A stretch of DNA of 34,935 nt. It comes from Saprospira grandis DSM 2844. Lineage in GTDB: Bacteria; Bacteroidota; Bacteroidia; Chitinophagales; Saprospiraceae. How positions within the stretch are numbered: position 1 is the stretch's first letter; each line of letters begins with the position of its first letter. The translations under genes were made by a program, and so were the position numbers. Location: contig CAMDAB010000027.1 of NCBI GenBank assembly GCA_945888475.1, positions 1 to 34,935 on the forward strand. The letters are read 5' to 3'. Positions 8,305-16,689 of this stretch are shown piece by piece. The notes beneath the pieces are model-generated. The model ran no database searches. It was not told the DNA's origin and was given only the letters and a program-made list of their open reading frames with translations.

Positions 8305-8341
8305 TTAAAAAAGGCATTCCGAATTGCTTACGGAATGCCTT
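8305..8341 (-). terminator. Rho-independent terminator after the TerB-like gene
   Basis: A perfect 11-bp stem (AAGGCATTCCG at 8311-8321 with CGGAATGCCTT at 8331-8341) encloses a 9-base loop and is followed on the minus strand by a T-run. It begins 23 bp after the stop of the TerB-like gene and separates it from the TPR-like gene downstream. Confidence 0.85.
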
Positions 8342-8364
8342 ATACTTATGATTTAAAAATCAGT

Positions 8365-9288
8365 TTAGTCCTGACGTTTTTCATATTTAATCTGAACACG
8401 CTCTGCCTCTGATTTGTCCATACCGATTTTATCAGCAAAGGTATAGATTTCCTCTCTCGACATTTTGCCACTTGTTTGAATAGCAGTTTCAATAGTATAA
8501 TCCTGAGCTAATTTTAAGAGACTATCTCTTGTTTTGTCATTCATATTCATGTGTAGGGCAACTTCAAAAAGCTTATTTTTTTCACTTTCGTCAAAGCTTC
8601 TGTCGGTGAAAGTAACAGCGCAGGCAATCATAAATACATTTTCCTTTCCTTCGCGGGTAACTTCTTCCAATTCAACTTTTGATAGCGATGCAGCACGCAT
8701 TAGTTCAGGGAAGGTTCCGGTATCTTCATCCAAGAACTCATTGAAGAATTCTTTTTCTTCGGGTGATATAGAACCATCAGCTTTTGCCAATTCAAGTAGG
8801 AGACGGGCAAGGGTTTTTTTATCATATGGAGTAGTCAAAGGATTTGCTTTTAACCTTCTTTCAAATTCAGAAAGTCTGCGGGCGATTTTCCATTCTTTTA
8901 TTTCTTGGTCGAAATAGAAATTAAAACTGATTCGTTCGAAAGCATCAACTACTGCATCTTGTTTATCTTTTGCGGAGTAATTGGCACCTGAAGTTTGTGA
9001 ACGTACCACCTCGTTACCAACCATGGCTGCTGTGTTTCCTGCTATACCACCACCCACGGCAGAACGTATAACACGCATGAGGGTAGAGCGCATACGACTG
9101 ACGAGGTTCAGTTTTACCATTCCCTGAATTTTATTGCCGGTATCCTTACTGTCAATTTTTACTGAATATTTCGATTCGAATACTTCACCTTCTACTTTGA
9201 ACTTACAGTTCATAGTACTTCCGTCCAATTTTTCCTCTAGGATAATGGGTTTGATGAGGTCGTAGGTGATTTCCATTTCATTTTCCAT
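8365..9288 (-). CDS. TerB-like domain protein
   Basis: The protein has 307 residues. The C-terminal half (about 155-300) is a TerB/DjlA-type helical domain; the diagnostic segment is LARLLLELAKADGSISPEEKEFFNEFL at about residues 161-186, with the acidic metal-binding D171-G. A second similar element follows (CAVTFTDRSFDESEKNKLFEVA). The N-terminal 100 residues are beta-rich and contain a glycine-zipper-like stretch, AVGGGIAGNTAAMVGNEVV (residues 77-95), which could insert into or touch membranes. TerB domains occur in tellurite/stress-response proteins and many unrelated settings. No TerC, TerD, TerE or TerZ gene is near, so tellurite resistance should not be inferred. M1 and M5 are both possible starts; M1 is used. 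A terminator follows closely. Confidence 0.8.
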   Translation of the reverse strand: MENEMEITYDLIKPIILEEKLDGSTMNCKFKVEGEVFESKYSVKIDSKDTGNKIQGMVKLNLVSRMRSTLMRVIRSAVGGGIAGNTAAMVGNEVVRSQTSGANYSAKDKQDAVVDAFERISFNFYFDQEIKEWKIARRLSEFERRLKANPLTTPYDKKTLARLLLELAKADGSISPEEKEFFNEFLDEDTGTFPELMRAASLSKVELEEVTREGKENVFMIACAVTFTDRSFDESEKNKLFEVALHMNMNDKTRDSLLKLAQDYTIETAIQTSGKMSREEIYTFADKIGMDKSEAERVQIKYEKRQD

Positions 9289-9379
9289 GTTAAAAGGGCT
9301 TTTTTTGAGTTTTAAAATAGATTCCTATGCAATAATACTATTTTTTTCTAAATGGCGCAAATAAGAATTTAAATAGCAA

Positions 9380-9409
9380 TAAAAAAAGGTGCGGTTTTGA
9401 TGCCGCACC
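9380..9409 (-). terminator. Rho-independent terminator after the metalloprotease gene
   Basis: A 7-bp GC-rich stem (GGTGCGG at 9388-9394 with CCGCACC at 9403-9409) is followed on the minus strand by seven or more T residues. It lies 29 bp past the stop of the 5.5-kb protease gene. Confidence 0.85.
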
Positions 9410-9438
9410 ATGTAGAATATTTTGAAATTTTTGTCGCT

Positions 9439-12400
9439 TTACTTGCCGACCGTAACTTTTTTGCTTTGAATTTTACCGTCTTCGCTTCTTAGTAAAATCA
9501 GATACATGCCACCAGCCTGTTCAGAAATGTCAACAGGTATTTGCATGCTTTGCTGACCGCTCAGATTCCATTCACGTAGTTTTCTGCCTAATACGTCGAC
9601 TAATTCAATGCGCAGGTTCTCAGCAGTTGAGAGTTCTATTTGAATGATAAATTCACCACTGTTGGGATTTGGCATCACATTGAAACTTTCAACAAAGTTG
9701 ATTTCATCTGTAGAGGAAAGAATCATGTTCACAGTTTCTGTCGAATTGCAGCCATTTGCATCGGTAATCGTTACAGCGTATGTGCCAGGTGTAAGATTAT
9801 TCAGGTCCTGCGTATTGGCACCATTGCTCCAAGCATAAGTGTAGGGGGCTGTTCCTCCGCTAACCGTCAGATCGATACTGCCGTTATTGCCGTTGCTGTT
9901 TGTGAAACTTACCGAGCTGTTAAGTGCAGCAGGAGAGCCAACAGTAAAGCTTGCAGTTGAAGCACAACCGTTGGCAGCGCTTACTGTTACAGTGTAAGTT
10001 CCTGCACTGAGATTGGCGATATTCTGCGTATTAGCAGCATTGCTCCAGCTGAAAGTATATGGAGCGCTAGCACCGCTTGCAGTGACGGCAATCGTTCCAT
10101 TTGTAGCGCCGTTGCAGCTAACGTTGCCTGCATTTCCACTAATGGTTGGACCGCCAGCAATATTCACAGTTGTTTGTGCTGTCTGTTCGCAGCCATTAGC
10201 ATCAATAACAGTTACCGTGAATGTACCTGAACTAAGTCCGTTAACAGTGCTGCTGTTGCCGCCATTGCTCCAACTAAAGCTGTATGGAGCTGTTCCACCA
10301 TTTGCTGTAGCTGTAGCTGTTCCGCTGTTGTTTTGACAAGCTGTTGAATTTGATGTTGCCCCGGCAGTGAGTGCCGATGGCTGTGTTATCGTAAGATTTT
10401 GTACGCTGAAACAGCCGTTGATGTCAGTCACAGTCACTGTAAATGTCCCTGCACAGAGATTATTTCTTACCCCACCTGTTCCGGCATCACTCCAATTGTA
10501 AGTGAATGGTGCTGTTCCGCTTAGTGGTGTAATTACTGCAAAGCCATTACAGGTTCCGTTACATCTGGCAGCTGTAGAATTTACTGAGCTATTGATTGAA
10601 CATGAGCTGCAATTATTGGCTACATTTACTGTTCCATTAGTCGTACAGCCGTTGGCATCGGTAACCGTAAAGCTATAGTTGCCTGGAATCAATGAATTAA
10701 TAGTTGCTCCGCTACCACCATTGCTCCAGCTAATCGTGAAAGGTGCTGTACCTCCACTCACAGTTGCTGTTGCTGTACCATTGTTACCAGCACAGCTTAC
10801 GCCAGTTGAAGTAGGCGCAGCAGACAACACTGCAGGTTGTGTAATCGCAACAGTACCGATTGTAGCAACACAGCCCAAACCATCGGTAACAGTCACACTA
10901 TAATTTCCGGCAACAACAGCACTGATATCTTCAGTTGTTCTGCCATTGCTCCACAAATAAGTATAAATTCCATTTCCGCCACTTACCGAGATATTTGCAG
11001 CACCGTTTGCACCACCATTACAGCTTACAGCCGTAATGTTCGTAACAGAAGCTGAAGGCGTACCGACTGAACTGATTGCAATAGGTCCGTTCGTTAATGA
11101 GCAACCACCCTGGTCAGTTATGGTAACTGTATAGTTTCCTGCACTCAGTCCATTGATATCCTGCGTGTTGGCACCGTTACTCCACTGATAGGTATAGGCA
11201 CCGTTTCCACCTGCTGCATTTATGTCAATGCTGCCCGCAGTAGAACAAGTTGCATTATTGACGCTTACCGTGCTGCTGCTCAATACAGTTGCAGGTTGAC
11301 TGATATTAAAGCTTCTTGTGGTTGAACATCCGTTAGCATCGCTAACGGTTACAGTGTAAGCGCCAACAGCAAGTCCTGAATTTGTAGCTGTTGTTCTACC
11401 ATTCGACCAATTAAATGTGTAGCCTGCGGTTCCTCCACTTGCTGTTACTGTCGCAGATCCGTTACTCCCACCTACGCAAGCAACATTTACAGTTGAACCT
11501 GCAGTTGTTGTAAGTGCTGAAGATGGTTGTGTTATTGTAATAGTTCTTGTTGTAATACAAGCATTAGCATCGGTAACAGTTACTGTGTAAGTTCCTGCCG
11601 CAAGTCCTGTATTCGTGGCAGTTGTTCTTCCATTAGACCAGTTAAAGGAATAGGCTGAAGTTCCGCCAGTAGCATTTACTGAAGTTGAACCATTATTACT
11701 TCCAAAACATGCTACATTTGTAGTTGTGCCCGTTGTTACGGTAAGAGCAGAAGGTTGAGTGATGGTAATACTCCGTGTAGTTACACAGCTGTTGTTATCA
11801 GTAACTGTAACAGTGTAGGTGCCAGCGGCCAAACCTGTATTCGTGGCAGTCGTTCTTCCGTTCGACCATGCATAAATATAAGGTGCAGTTCCTCCAGAGC
11901 CTGTAACTGTTACAGCTCCATTGGTTCCTCCATTACAGCTTACATTTGCTAAAGCACTGCTGGTTGAACTAATAGCACATGCAGATGGGGTAGCCACGCA
12001 AACCTGTAGTGACCATGCAGTGAGTGAGCCGGCATCCTGATCAAATGAATCTATTACGGTCAGTGTCCAGGTTCCATTGGGATTTTGATTGTTGTAAGCG
12101 GAAAGCGGATTTACTGGTCTGTAGAAATTGCCGTCAGTAGGTGGGCAAGGTAATACAGTATTGGTAGAAGCGTCATCAAATTTAATGTTCCAATTGTCCT
12201 CGTCATTGCAAATTCTTCTAAAAAGTGTTACAGTTGTATTTCCCGGGCTGCGAAGACGGAAAATCAGGTCGTTGATCCAGCTGTGAGTCCCAACAAGATT
12301 TGTAACATTTACATCTGTTATTGTTCCGGTGATTGGAATGTTAAGTGTTGAGTTAATAGTTTGTACACCTGTTGCAGAAATTGCCAGCGGCACATTTGTA

Positions 12401-14979
12401 CTAGCGTAAGTACTGCATGTTGACATGGTAAATGAGAATGCAGCTGATGCAGGTGCTGTTCCACAACCGGTCACAGCTATTACTCTCCAATAATAGGTTG
12501 CTCCCCCAGTCAATGTAGCTGCCGATGTATAAGCATTGGTAGTAACAGTGTCTGTGTCAACAATATTTGTGAAAGCAGCGTTCGATGAAATTTGTACGAT
12601 GTAGGATACGCCGGCACCGCTAGCAGCAGTCCAGGTAAATGAAGCTGGATTATTGACTCCAATGGCCGCATTTGCAGGTGTTAGCAAAGTAACAGCTGTA
12701 GGAGCGGTTGAAGAAACAATTAGCGTAAGATCCTGTGTTTTTGTACCCGAAGTACTGTTCGCCGTCAGTGTTATCGTATAAGTTCCTGGTGTAACAGAAC
12801 CGATGTTTCCAATTGTAAGTGTTGTTGTGCCGGTTGGAGTAACAGGGTTGGTACTGAAATTGGAGCTAGCTCCGGCTGGTAATCCTGCAAGGGTAAAATT
12901 AACAGCAGTGTTGTAGCCACCTATTGCACCTACATTGATCGTATAAACAGCACTTGTAGGCTGGCAAACGGCAACTGTTGTGTTAGGTATTGTAATTGTA
13001 TAATCGCTGGTTGCAGCAGTTATGGTAAAGTTATTGTTCGAAATATCGAAGAAATAACCGTTTGAACAACGCACCATGATGCGGCATGTAGTTGATGGCG
13101 TGTTTGGTACATTAATTACCTGTGTTCCATCATTCGGGGTATTAGCCAAAATAACCGTATAGGTTGCGCCTCCGTTTGTCGATAATAAAATATTCACATT
13201 GGCACAGCTTACAGGTGCATTCGTAGTATTTGCAACACTCCAGGTTACTGTTTGTGTGCTATTGCCGGGCCATGTAATTCCAGTTGCCGTAGGGTTAGTT
13301 ACTTCGAAAGGACCAGAGTTAGCATCAACAGCCACTGCAACATTGGCCGAAGCTGTACAACCACCTCCAGGTGCATTGTCGCGAACAGCAACTCTGAAAT
13401 TCATTGTTCTGGCAACTGATGGTAAAACCTCCCAGGTAAAAGGGCCGTTCGTCGCCAAAGAAGCAAGACTTGGGAAATAACGGGTTGGGTTAGTTGTAGG
13501 ATCGAAGGTTCTGAAATTTGGACCACCAGTAGCTGTTGCCACAGGCGCTTGTGTAGATGTCTGATTGTTCATCTGTTCCCAGCAGTAAGTAAGTACATTG
13601 CTTGCGTTGGCATCAGCACCATTTGCTGTAAGTGCAAAAGGCGTGCTGCGTGGTACGTTTACGGTAGCAGCAGCTACAGTTACTGTTGGATTTGCGTTGG
13701 CCAATGTAGTTTTTACAGGGCAAGTATGACCGGCACCTGTAATAAATGCACCAATTTCCTGGAGACTAATATTGTGAAAATAATCGTCGGAGTTATTCTG
13801 TACGTTAGGCGCACAAATACCAGCATAGCCCATGATAGTTGATGCCGAACCGGGTTCCATAGCTGTTGCAGTGTTTCTGTTACAGTTATTATTTTGTGTA
13901 TGGTTTCCACCGAACTGATGTCCCATTTCATGTGCTACATAGTCAATGTCGAATGGGTCGCCAACTGGTGTGGCACTTCCGGTTACGCCTCTTGCTTTTC
14001 CGCTTGAGCTACAAACTGATCCCAATTGAGCGATACCGCCGCCGCCTGTGGAATACACATGCCCAATGTCATAATTGGCACCACCAATGACATTGGTTAA
14101 GTTGGTCTGGTTTTCATTCAACATAGTGCCACCATTGTTATTGGTGTACGGATCGGTACCAGCATTGGTGTAAATAATTAAATTATTATTGGCAATGATG
14201 TTCATTCTAATAGCCATGTCTTTTTCATAAAGGCCATTTACACGATTCATTGATGTATTCATAGCTGCAAGCGCACCAGCAACAGTTCCCCCGTGAAAAG
14301 CAGTATACTCTCCGGTACAGGCAAGTGCCAGTCGGTAAGTTCTTAGCTCGCATGAGCCATAAGCCGATTTTAAATCGGGTAGGGGATTAGTTCTTCCATG
14401 ATCATAATAATCTGTTACACCGCACTCAAAAGATTTAGGGCCAGAGCTGGCAAAATCTTTTTTACGGTAGATAACGTAGTGCTCAATATCGCCACCCCCA
14501 AAACTGTAAGGGTCGATATAAACTGTACTTTCTCCGGGAATAAGAATCATTGCATGAAATCCTTGAGGTGTTAAGTCGAAACGGACAAAAGACCCCGGAT
14601 TTTCGACACCATAACCTGCATAGGTCGTAATTTCAGGAAATTGCTCTGCAAGCTCAGGCGCCATGATGGGAGATTCTACAATATCGAAACTTTGCATGCT
14701 GCCATCCGGCATTGGAAGTTCAAGATATGTCTTGGTCATTTGAGCCACTGGTGTGAATTCCATTGGAGAAAGATTTAAAATTTCTCTCAAAGAAGACAAA
14801 TTCAGTTTCATTGTCCGATATTTGTGCGGAGTAATATAGCGTTTTCCTACTTTTGGAATTTGCTTTTCGCCGATTTCGGACCAAAGACTGCTATTGCCTT
14901 TAAATTGTTGTGCATTTGAACTTAAAAACAGCATCAAAAATGCTGACATAAGTAAAATTGATTTGTTGAAAAACTTCAT
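9439..14979 (-). CDS. Secreted reprolysin-like metalloprotease with P-domain, ten SprB repeats and T9SS type A sorting domain
   Basis: This 1846-residue secreted protein has a signal peptide of about 23 residues (cleavage near SNA-QQ) and then a propeptide. The zinc protease domain has HEMGHQFGGNH at residues 350-360 (H350, E351, H354, H360: the HExxHxxGxxH metzincin motif) and a Met-turn at M383 in TIMGYAG. Middle domains include a fibronectin-like segment (about 760-850, with YYWRVIAV) and a proprotein-convertase P-domain (about 855-990, with HSWINDLIFRLRSPG and NPNGTWTLTVID). Ten SprB-type repeats follow (about 1010-1750), each centred on WSNG and ending GTYTVTVTDANGC. The last ~80 residues (MPNPNSGEF...GGMYLILL...KKVTVGK) are a type A T9SS sorting domain, removed on export as the protein is attached to the surface or released. 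A consensus promoter precedes it and a terminator follows, so it is monocistronic. Confidence 0.93.
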   Translation of the reverse strand: MKFFNKSILLMSAFLMLFLSSNAQQFKGNSSLWSEIGEKQIPKVGKRYITPHKYRTMKLNLSSLREILNLSPMEFTPVAQMTKTYLELPMPDGSMQSFDIVESPIMAPELAEQFPEITTYAGYGVENPGSFVRFDLTPQGFHAMILIPGESTVYIDPYSFGGGDIEHYVIYRKKDFASSGPKSFECGVTDYYDHGRTNPLPDLKSAYGSCELRTYRLALACTGEYTAFHGGTVAGALAAMNTSMNRVNGLYEKDMAIRMNIIANNNLIIYTNAGTDPYTNNNGGTMLNENQTNLTNVIGGANYDIGHVYSTGGGGIAQLGSVCSSSGKARGVTGSATPVGDPFDIDYVAHEMGHQFGGNHTQNNNCNRNTATAMEPGSASTIMGYAGICAPNVQNNSDDYFHNISLQEIGAFITGAGHTCPVKTTLANANPTVTVAAATVNVPRSTPFALTANGADANASNVLTYCWEQMNNQTSTQAPVATATGGPNFRTFDPTTNPTRYFPSLASLATNGPFTWEVLPSVARTMNFRVAVRDNAPGGGCTASANVAVAVDANSGPFEVTNPTATGITWPGNSTQTVTWSVANTTNAPVSCANVNILLSTNGGATYTVILANTPNDGTQVINVPNTPSTTCRIMVRCSNGYFFDISNNNFTITAATSDYTITIPNTTVAVCQPTSAVYTINVGAIGGYNTAVNFTLAGLPAGASSNFSTNPVTPTGTTTLTIGNIGSVTPGTYTITLTANSTSGTKTQDLTLIVSSTAPTAVTLLTPANAAIGVNNPASFTWTAASGAGVSYIVQISSNAAFTNIVDTDTVTTNAYTSAATLTGGATYYWRVIAVTGCGTAPASAAFSFTMSTCSTYASTNVPLAISATGVQTINSTLNIPITGTITDVNVTNLVGTHSWINDLIFRLRSPGNTTVTLFRRICNDEDNWNIKFDDASTNTVLPCPPTDGNFYRPVNPLSAYNNQNPNGTWTLTVIDSFDQDAGSLTAWSLQVCVATPSACAISSTSSALANVSCNGGTNGAVTVTGSGGTAPYIYAWSNGRTTATNTGLAAGTYTVTVTDNNSCVTTRSITITQPSALTVTTGTTTNVACFGSNNGSTSVNATGGTSAYSFNWSNGRTTATNTGLAAGTYTVTVTDANACITTRTITITQPSSALTTTAGSTVNVACVGGSNGSATVTASGGTAGYTFNWSNGRTTATNSGLAVGAYTVTVSDANGCSTTRSFNISQPATVLSSSTVSVNNATCSTAGSIDINAAGGNGAYTYQWSNGANTQDINGLSAGNYTVTITDQGGCSLTNGPIAISSVGTPSASVTNITAVSCNGGANGAANISVSGGNGIYTYLWSNGRTTEDISAVVAGNYSVTVTDGLGCVATIGTVAITQPAVLSAAPTSTGVSCAGNNGTATATVSGGTAPFTISWSNGGSGATINSLIPGNYSFTVTDANGCTTNGTVNVANNCSSCSINSSVNSTAARCNGTCNGFAVITPLSGTAPFTYNWSDAGTGGVRNNLCAGTFTVTVTDINGCFSVQNLTITQPSALTAGATSNSTACQNNSGTATATANGGTAPYSFSWSNGGNSSTVNGLSSGTFTVTVIDANGCEQTAQTTVNIAGGPTISGNAGNVSCNGATNGTIAVTASGASAPYTFSWSNAANTQNIANLSAGTYTVTVSAANGCASTASFTVGSPAALNSSVSFTNSNGNNGSIDLTVSGGTAPYTYAWSNGANTQDLNNLTPGTYAVTITDANGCNSTETVNMILSSTDEINFVESFNVMPNPNSGEFIIQIELSTAENLRIELVDVLGRKLREWNLSGQQSMQIPVDISEQAGGMYLILLRSEDGKIQSKKVTVGK
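9735..11950 (-). repeat. Ten tandem SprB-type repeats inside the metalloprotease gene
   Basis: Ten units of about 65-80 codons are marked by WSNG or WSD cores: WSNGRTT three times in a row, then WSNGANT, WSNGRTT, WSNGGSG, WSDAGTG, WSNGGNS, WSNAANT and WSNGANT. The first three units share nearly identical protein sequence (TNTGLAAGTYTVTVTD) but differ at many synonymous positions, so they are not recent DNA duplications. Confidence 0.85.
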
Positions 14980-15080
14980 AATCAGATTTTTTTCAGATGT
15001 TTTTATTTGAGATTCAATGACATAACATTAAAAAATGCGAATAGTTAAATTTTAAGTTTAATATTATGTTTGTTTAATGG

Positions 15081-15113
15081 CAAATTTACAAAATTATTTA
15101 CTTTGTTTGCAAA
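15081..15113 (-). promoter_or_regulatory. Bacteroidota-type promoter of the metalloprotease gene
   Basis: Read on the minus strand, TTTG (15113-15110) is followed after 21 bases by TAAATTTG (15088-15081), matching both the -33 and the -7 (TAnnTTTG) boxes. Transcription would start near 15075, giving a leader of about 95 bases before the ATG at 14979. Confidence 0.6.
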
Positions 15114-15174
15114 CATTTAAAGGGCTTAATTTTAGTTCTTGGTTTTTCTTTGTGATTAAATTCTAATTTTAGTT

Positions 15175-16083
15175 GTGTTATCGATTCTCATACCGGTTTA
15201 TAATTTTGATGTAAGATCTTTAGTTGTCCGCCTGCAGCATCAGGCTGAAAATTCTATGATAGCATTCGAAATAATCTGTCTGGATGATAATTCGGACTTG
15301 CACTACTTTGAAATTAACCGTGAAATTGATGCATTGAGCAATGTAAAATTTACACGACTTAATAATAATATTGGTAGAGCAGCTATCAGAAACAGATTGG
15401 CAGCAATGGCAGCTTACGAATACCTTTTATTTATGGATTGTGACAGTATGCCCGAAACGGATGTATTTATCTTTAACTATGCAGCCTTTTTATCAGCAAA
15501 TGCTGTGTTATATGGGGGTAGGACCTACAGCCCCGAAAAGCCATTTAAAAAGGATTTGTTTTTTCATTGGTTTTATGGGAGCAAAAGAGAGGTGAGAACA
15601 GCTCAACTAAGATCCGAAAATCCTTATAGTTCATTCATGACTAATAATTTCGTCATTCCCAAAAAAATAATGCTCGAAATTGGCTTCGATGAAAGTCTGA
15701 AACAATACGGGCATGAGGATACTGTTTTTGGTCTGGAACTAAAGAAAAGAGGCGTGCATATTCACCACCTGAATAATCCTTTGCGCCACACTGGCCTTGA
15801 AACTGCTTCGGTTTTTCTTAGAAAATCGGAACAGGCTATAGAAAATCTGTTGATGCTGATGCAAAAACACGAACTGCATGCTGAAATTAAACTGCTTCGG
15901 TATTTTGTAAAAGCCCAAAAATGGGGATTACATCCATTTATCTACCTTTGGTTTTATCTTTTCAGAACCTTCTTGAAAGCCGGGCTCTTAGGTGCAAATC
16001 CAAATTTAAGGACCTTCGATTTATATAAACTGGGTTATATGGTTTACAATAAATCAAAGCTTAAGAAATTCGCTAAATCCTAA
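15175..16083 (+). CDS. Family 2 glycosyltransferase
   Basis: This is a 302-residue GT-A-fold enzyme. The N-terminus MLSILIPVYNFD is the classical GT2 opening. The nucleotide-binding acidic pair is in ICLDDNSD (about residues 34-41), NNNIGRAAIRN lies at 63-73, and the metal-binding DXD is D-C-D at 88-90 in LFMDCDSMP. YGHEDTVFGLELKKRG (about 187-202) supplies the catalytic-base-type ED motif. It probably transfers a sugar to a surface polysaccharide or lipid. The C-terminal hydrophobic segment FIYLWFYLFRTFLKAGLLG may bind the membrane. The start is GTG: an in-frame TAA at 15157 excludes anything longer, and the N-terminus fits the family. It diverges from the metalloprotease gene and converges on the next gene with a 4-bp gap. 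It is an orphan with no other polysaccharide genes nearby. Confidence 0.92.
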   Translation: MLSILIPVYNFDVRSLVVRLQHQAENSMIAFEIICLDDNSDLHYFEINREIDALSNVKFTRLNNNIGRAAIRNRLAAMAAYEYLLFMDCDSMPETDVFIFNYAAFLSANAVLYGGRTYSPEKPFKKDLFFHWFYGSKREVRTAQLRSENPYSSFMTNNFVIPKKIMLEIGFDESLKQYGHEDTVFGLELKKRGVHIHHLNNPLRHTGLETASVFLRKSEQAIENLLMLMQKHELHAEIKLLRYFVKAQKWGLHPFIYLWFYLFRTFLKAGLLGANPNLRTFDLYKLGYMVYNKSKLKKFAKS

Positions 16084-16087
16084 ATTT

Positions 16088-16615
16088 TCAGGACTCAGAC
16101 AGATAGTTGATGATGTTTTTTCTGAAACTGGTATCTTTTTCGTCTAAATGTATGAGCTGTTCTTCAAAGTCGAAATTAATGAACATCTCAGCATGCAGGT
16201 TTTTGCTGTCCATAAAAAGTTTGAAACTGTACTTACCGCTGCTGTAGTCTATAGCTTTCTCATTGAGGTTGCAAATCAGGAATGGCGGCAGATTTTCTTT
16301 CAAGCGGGCATTTTTTTTGACTTTATACAAGGTTGACATTGCATTGAGCAGTGCATTACTTTCATTTCCCAATGATTCAATTTTGATTCCATCTGGAACA
16401 AAAACCTTGCTGAAATCAAATTTTTCAATATCAATACCAGCAGGAAGTCCTTTTTTGAGCGCAATTTTTAGCCCCACTATCTGCTCGCGGTAAAAGCCTT
16501 TTGCAAGGTAATAGTAATATGTTTCATCCTCTGTCCGCGCTGAGATTTTGAGTTGCAAGTCGGCAAAACTCGTTTTGTTGTCCAGTTTACTGCAGATGTC
16601 TGTTAATAGTTCCAT
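16088..16615 (-). CDS. Unknown 175-residue cytoplasmic protein
   Basis: I do not recognise a family. The protein is 175 residues with no signal peptide, no membrane span and no cysteine-rich or nucleotide-binding motif. It looks like a mixed alpha/beta fold, with beta-rich ends (YYYYLAKGFYREQIVGLKIAL; KYSFKLFMDSKNLHAEMFINFDF) around a helix (ALLNAMSTLYKVKKNARL). It follows the YheCD-like ATP-grasp gene by 70 bp on the same strand, but a consensus promoter at the end of that gene suggests it can be expressed alone. Its 3' end converges on the glycosyltransferase gene at a distance of 4 bp. Base composition and codon use match the neighbours. Confidence 0.7.
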   Translation of the reverse strand: MELLTDICSKLDNKTSFADLQLKISARTEDETYYYYLAKGFYREQIVGLKIALKKGLPAGIDIEKFDFSKVFVPDGIKIESLGNESNALLNAMSTLYKVKKNARLKENLPPFLICNLNEKAIDYSSGKYSFKLFMDSKNLHAEMFINFDFEEQLIHLDEKDTSFRKNIINYLSES

Positions 16616-16658
16616 GAATTATTTGTTTAATTTGTTTGAACAAAAAAGTTTTCAAAAG

Positions 16659-16689
16659 CAAATATAAAAACAAATAATTGCAAAATCAA
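16659..16689 (-). promoter_or_regulatory. Bacteroidota-type promoter of the 175-residue protein gene
   Basis: On the minus strand TTG (16689-16687), inside the 3' end of the ATP-grasp gene, is followed after 20 bases by TATATTTG (16666-16659), an exact TAnnTTTG. Start of transcription would be near 16652, about 37 bases before the ATG. Confidence 0.5.

Noticed and set aside
8365-9288. Tellurite-resistance operon suggested by the TerB-like domain
   Set aside because: No terA, terC, terD, terE or terZ neighbour; TerB folds occur widely in unrelated proteins.
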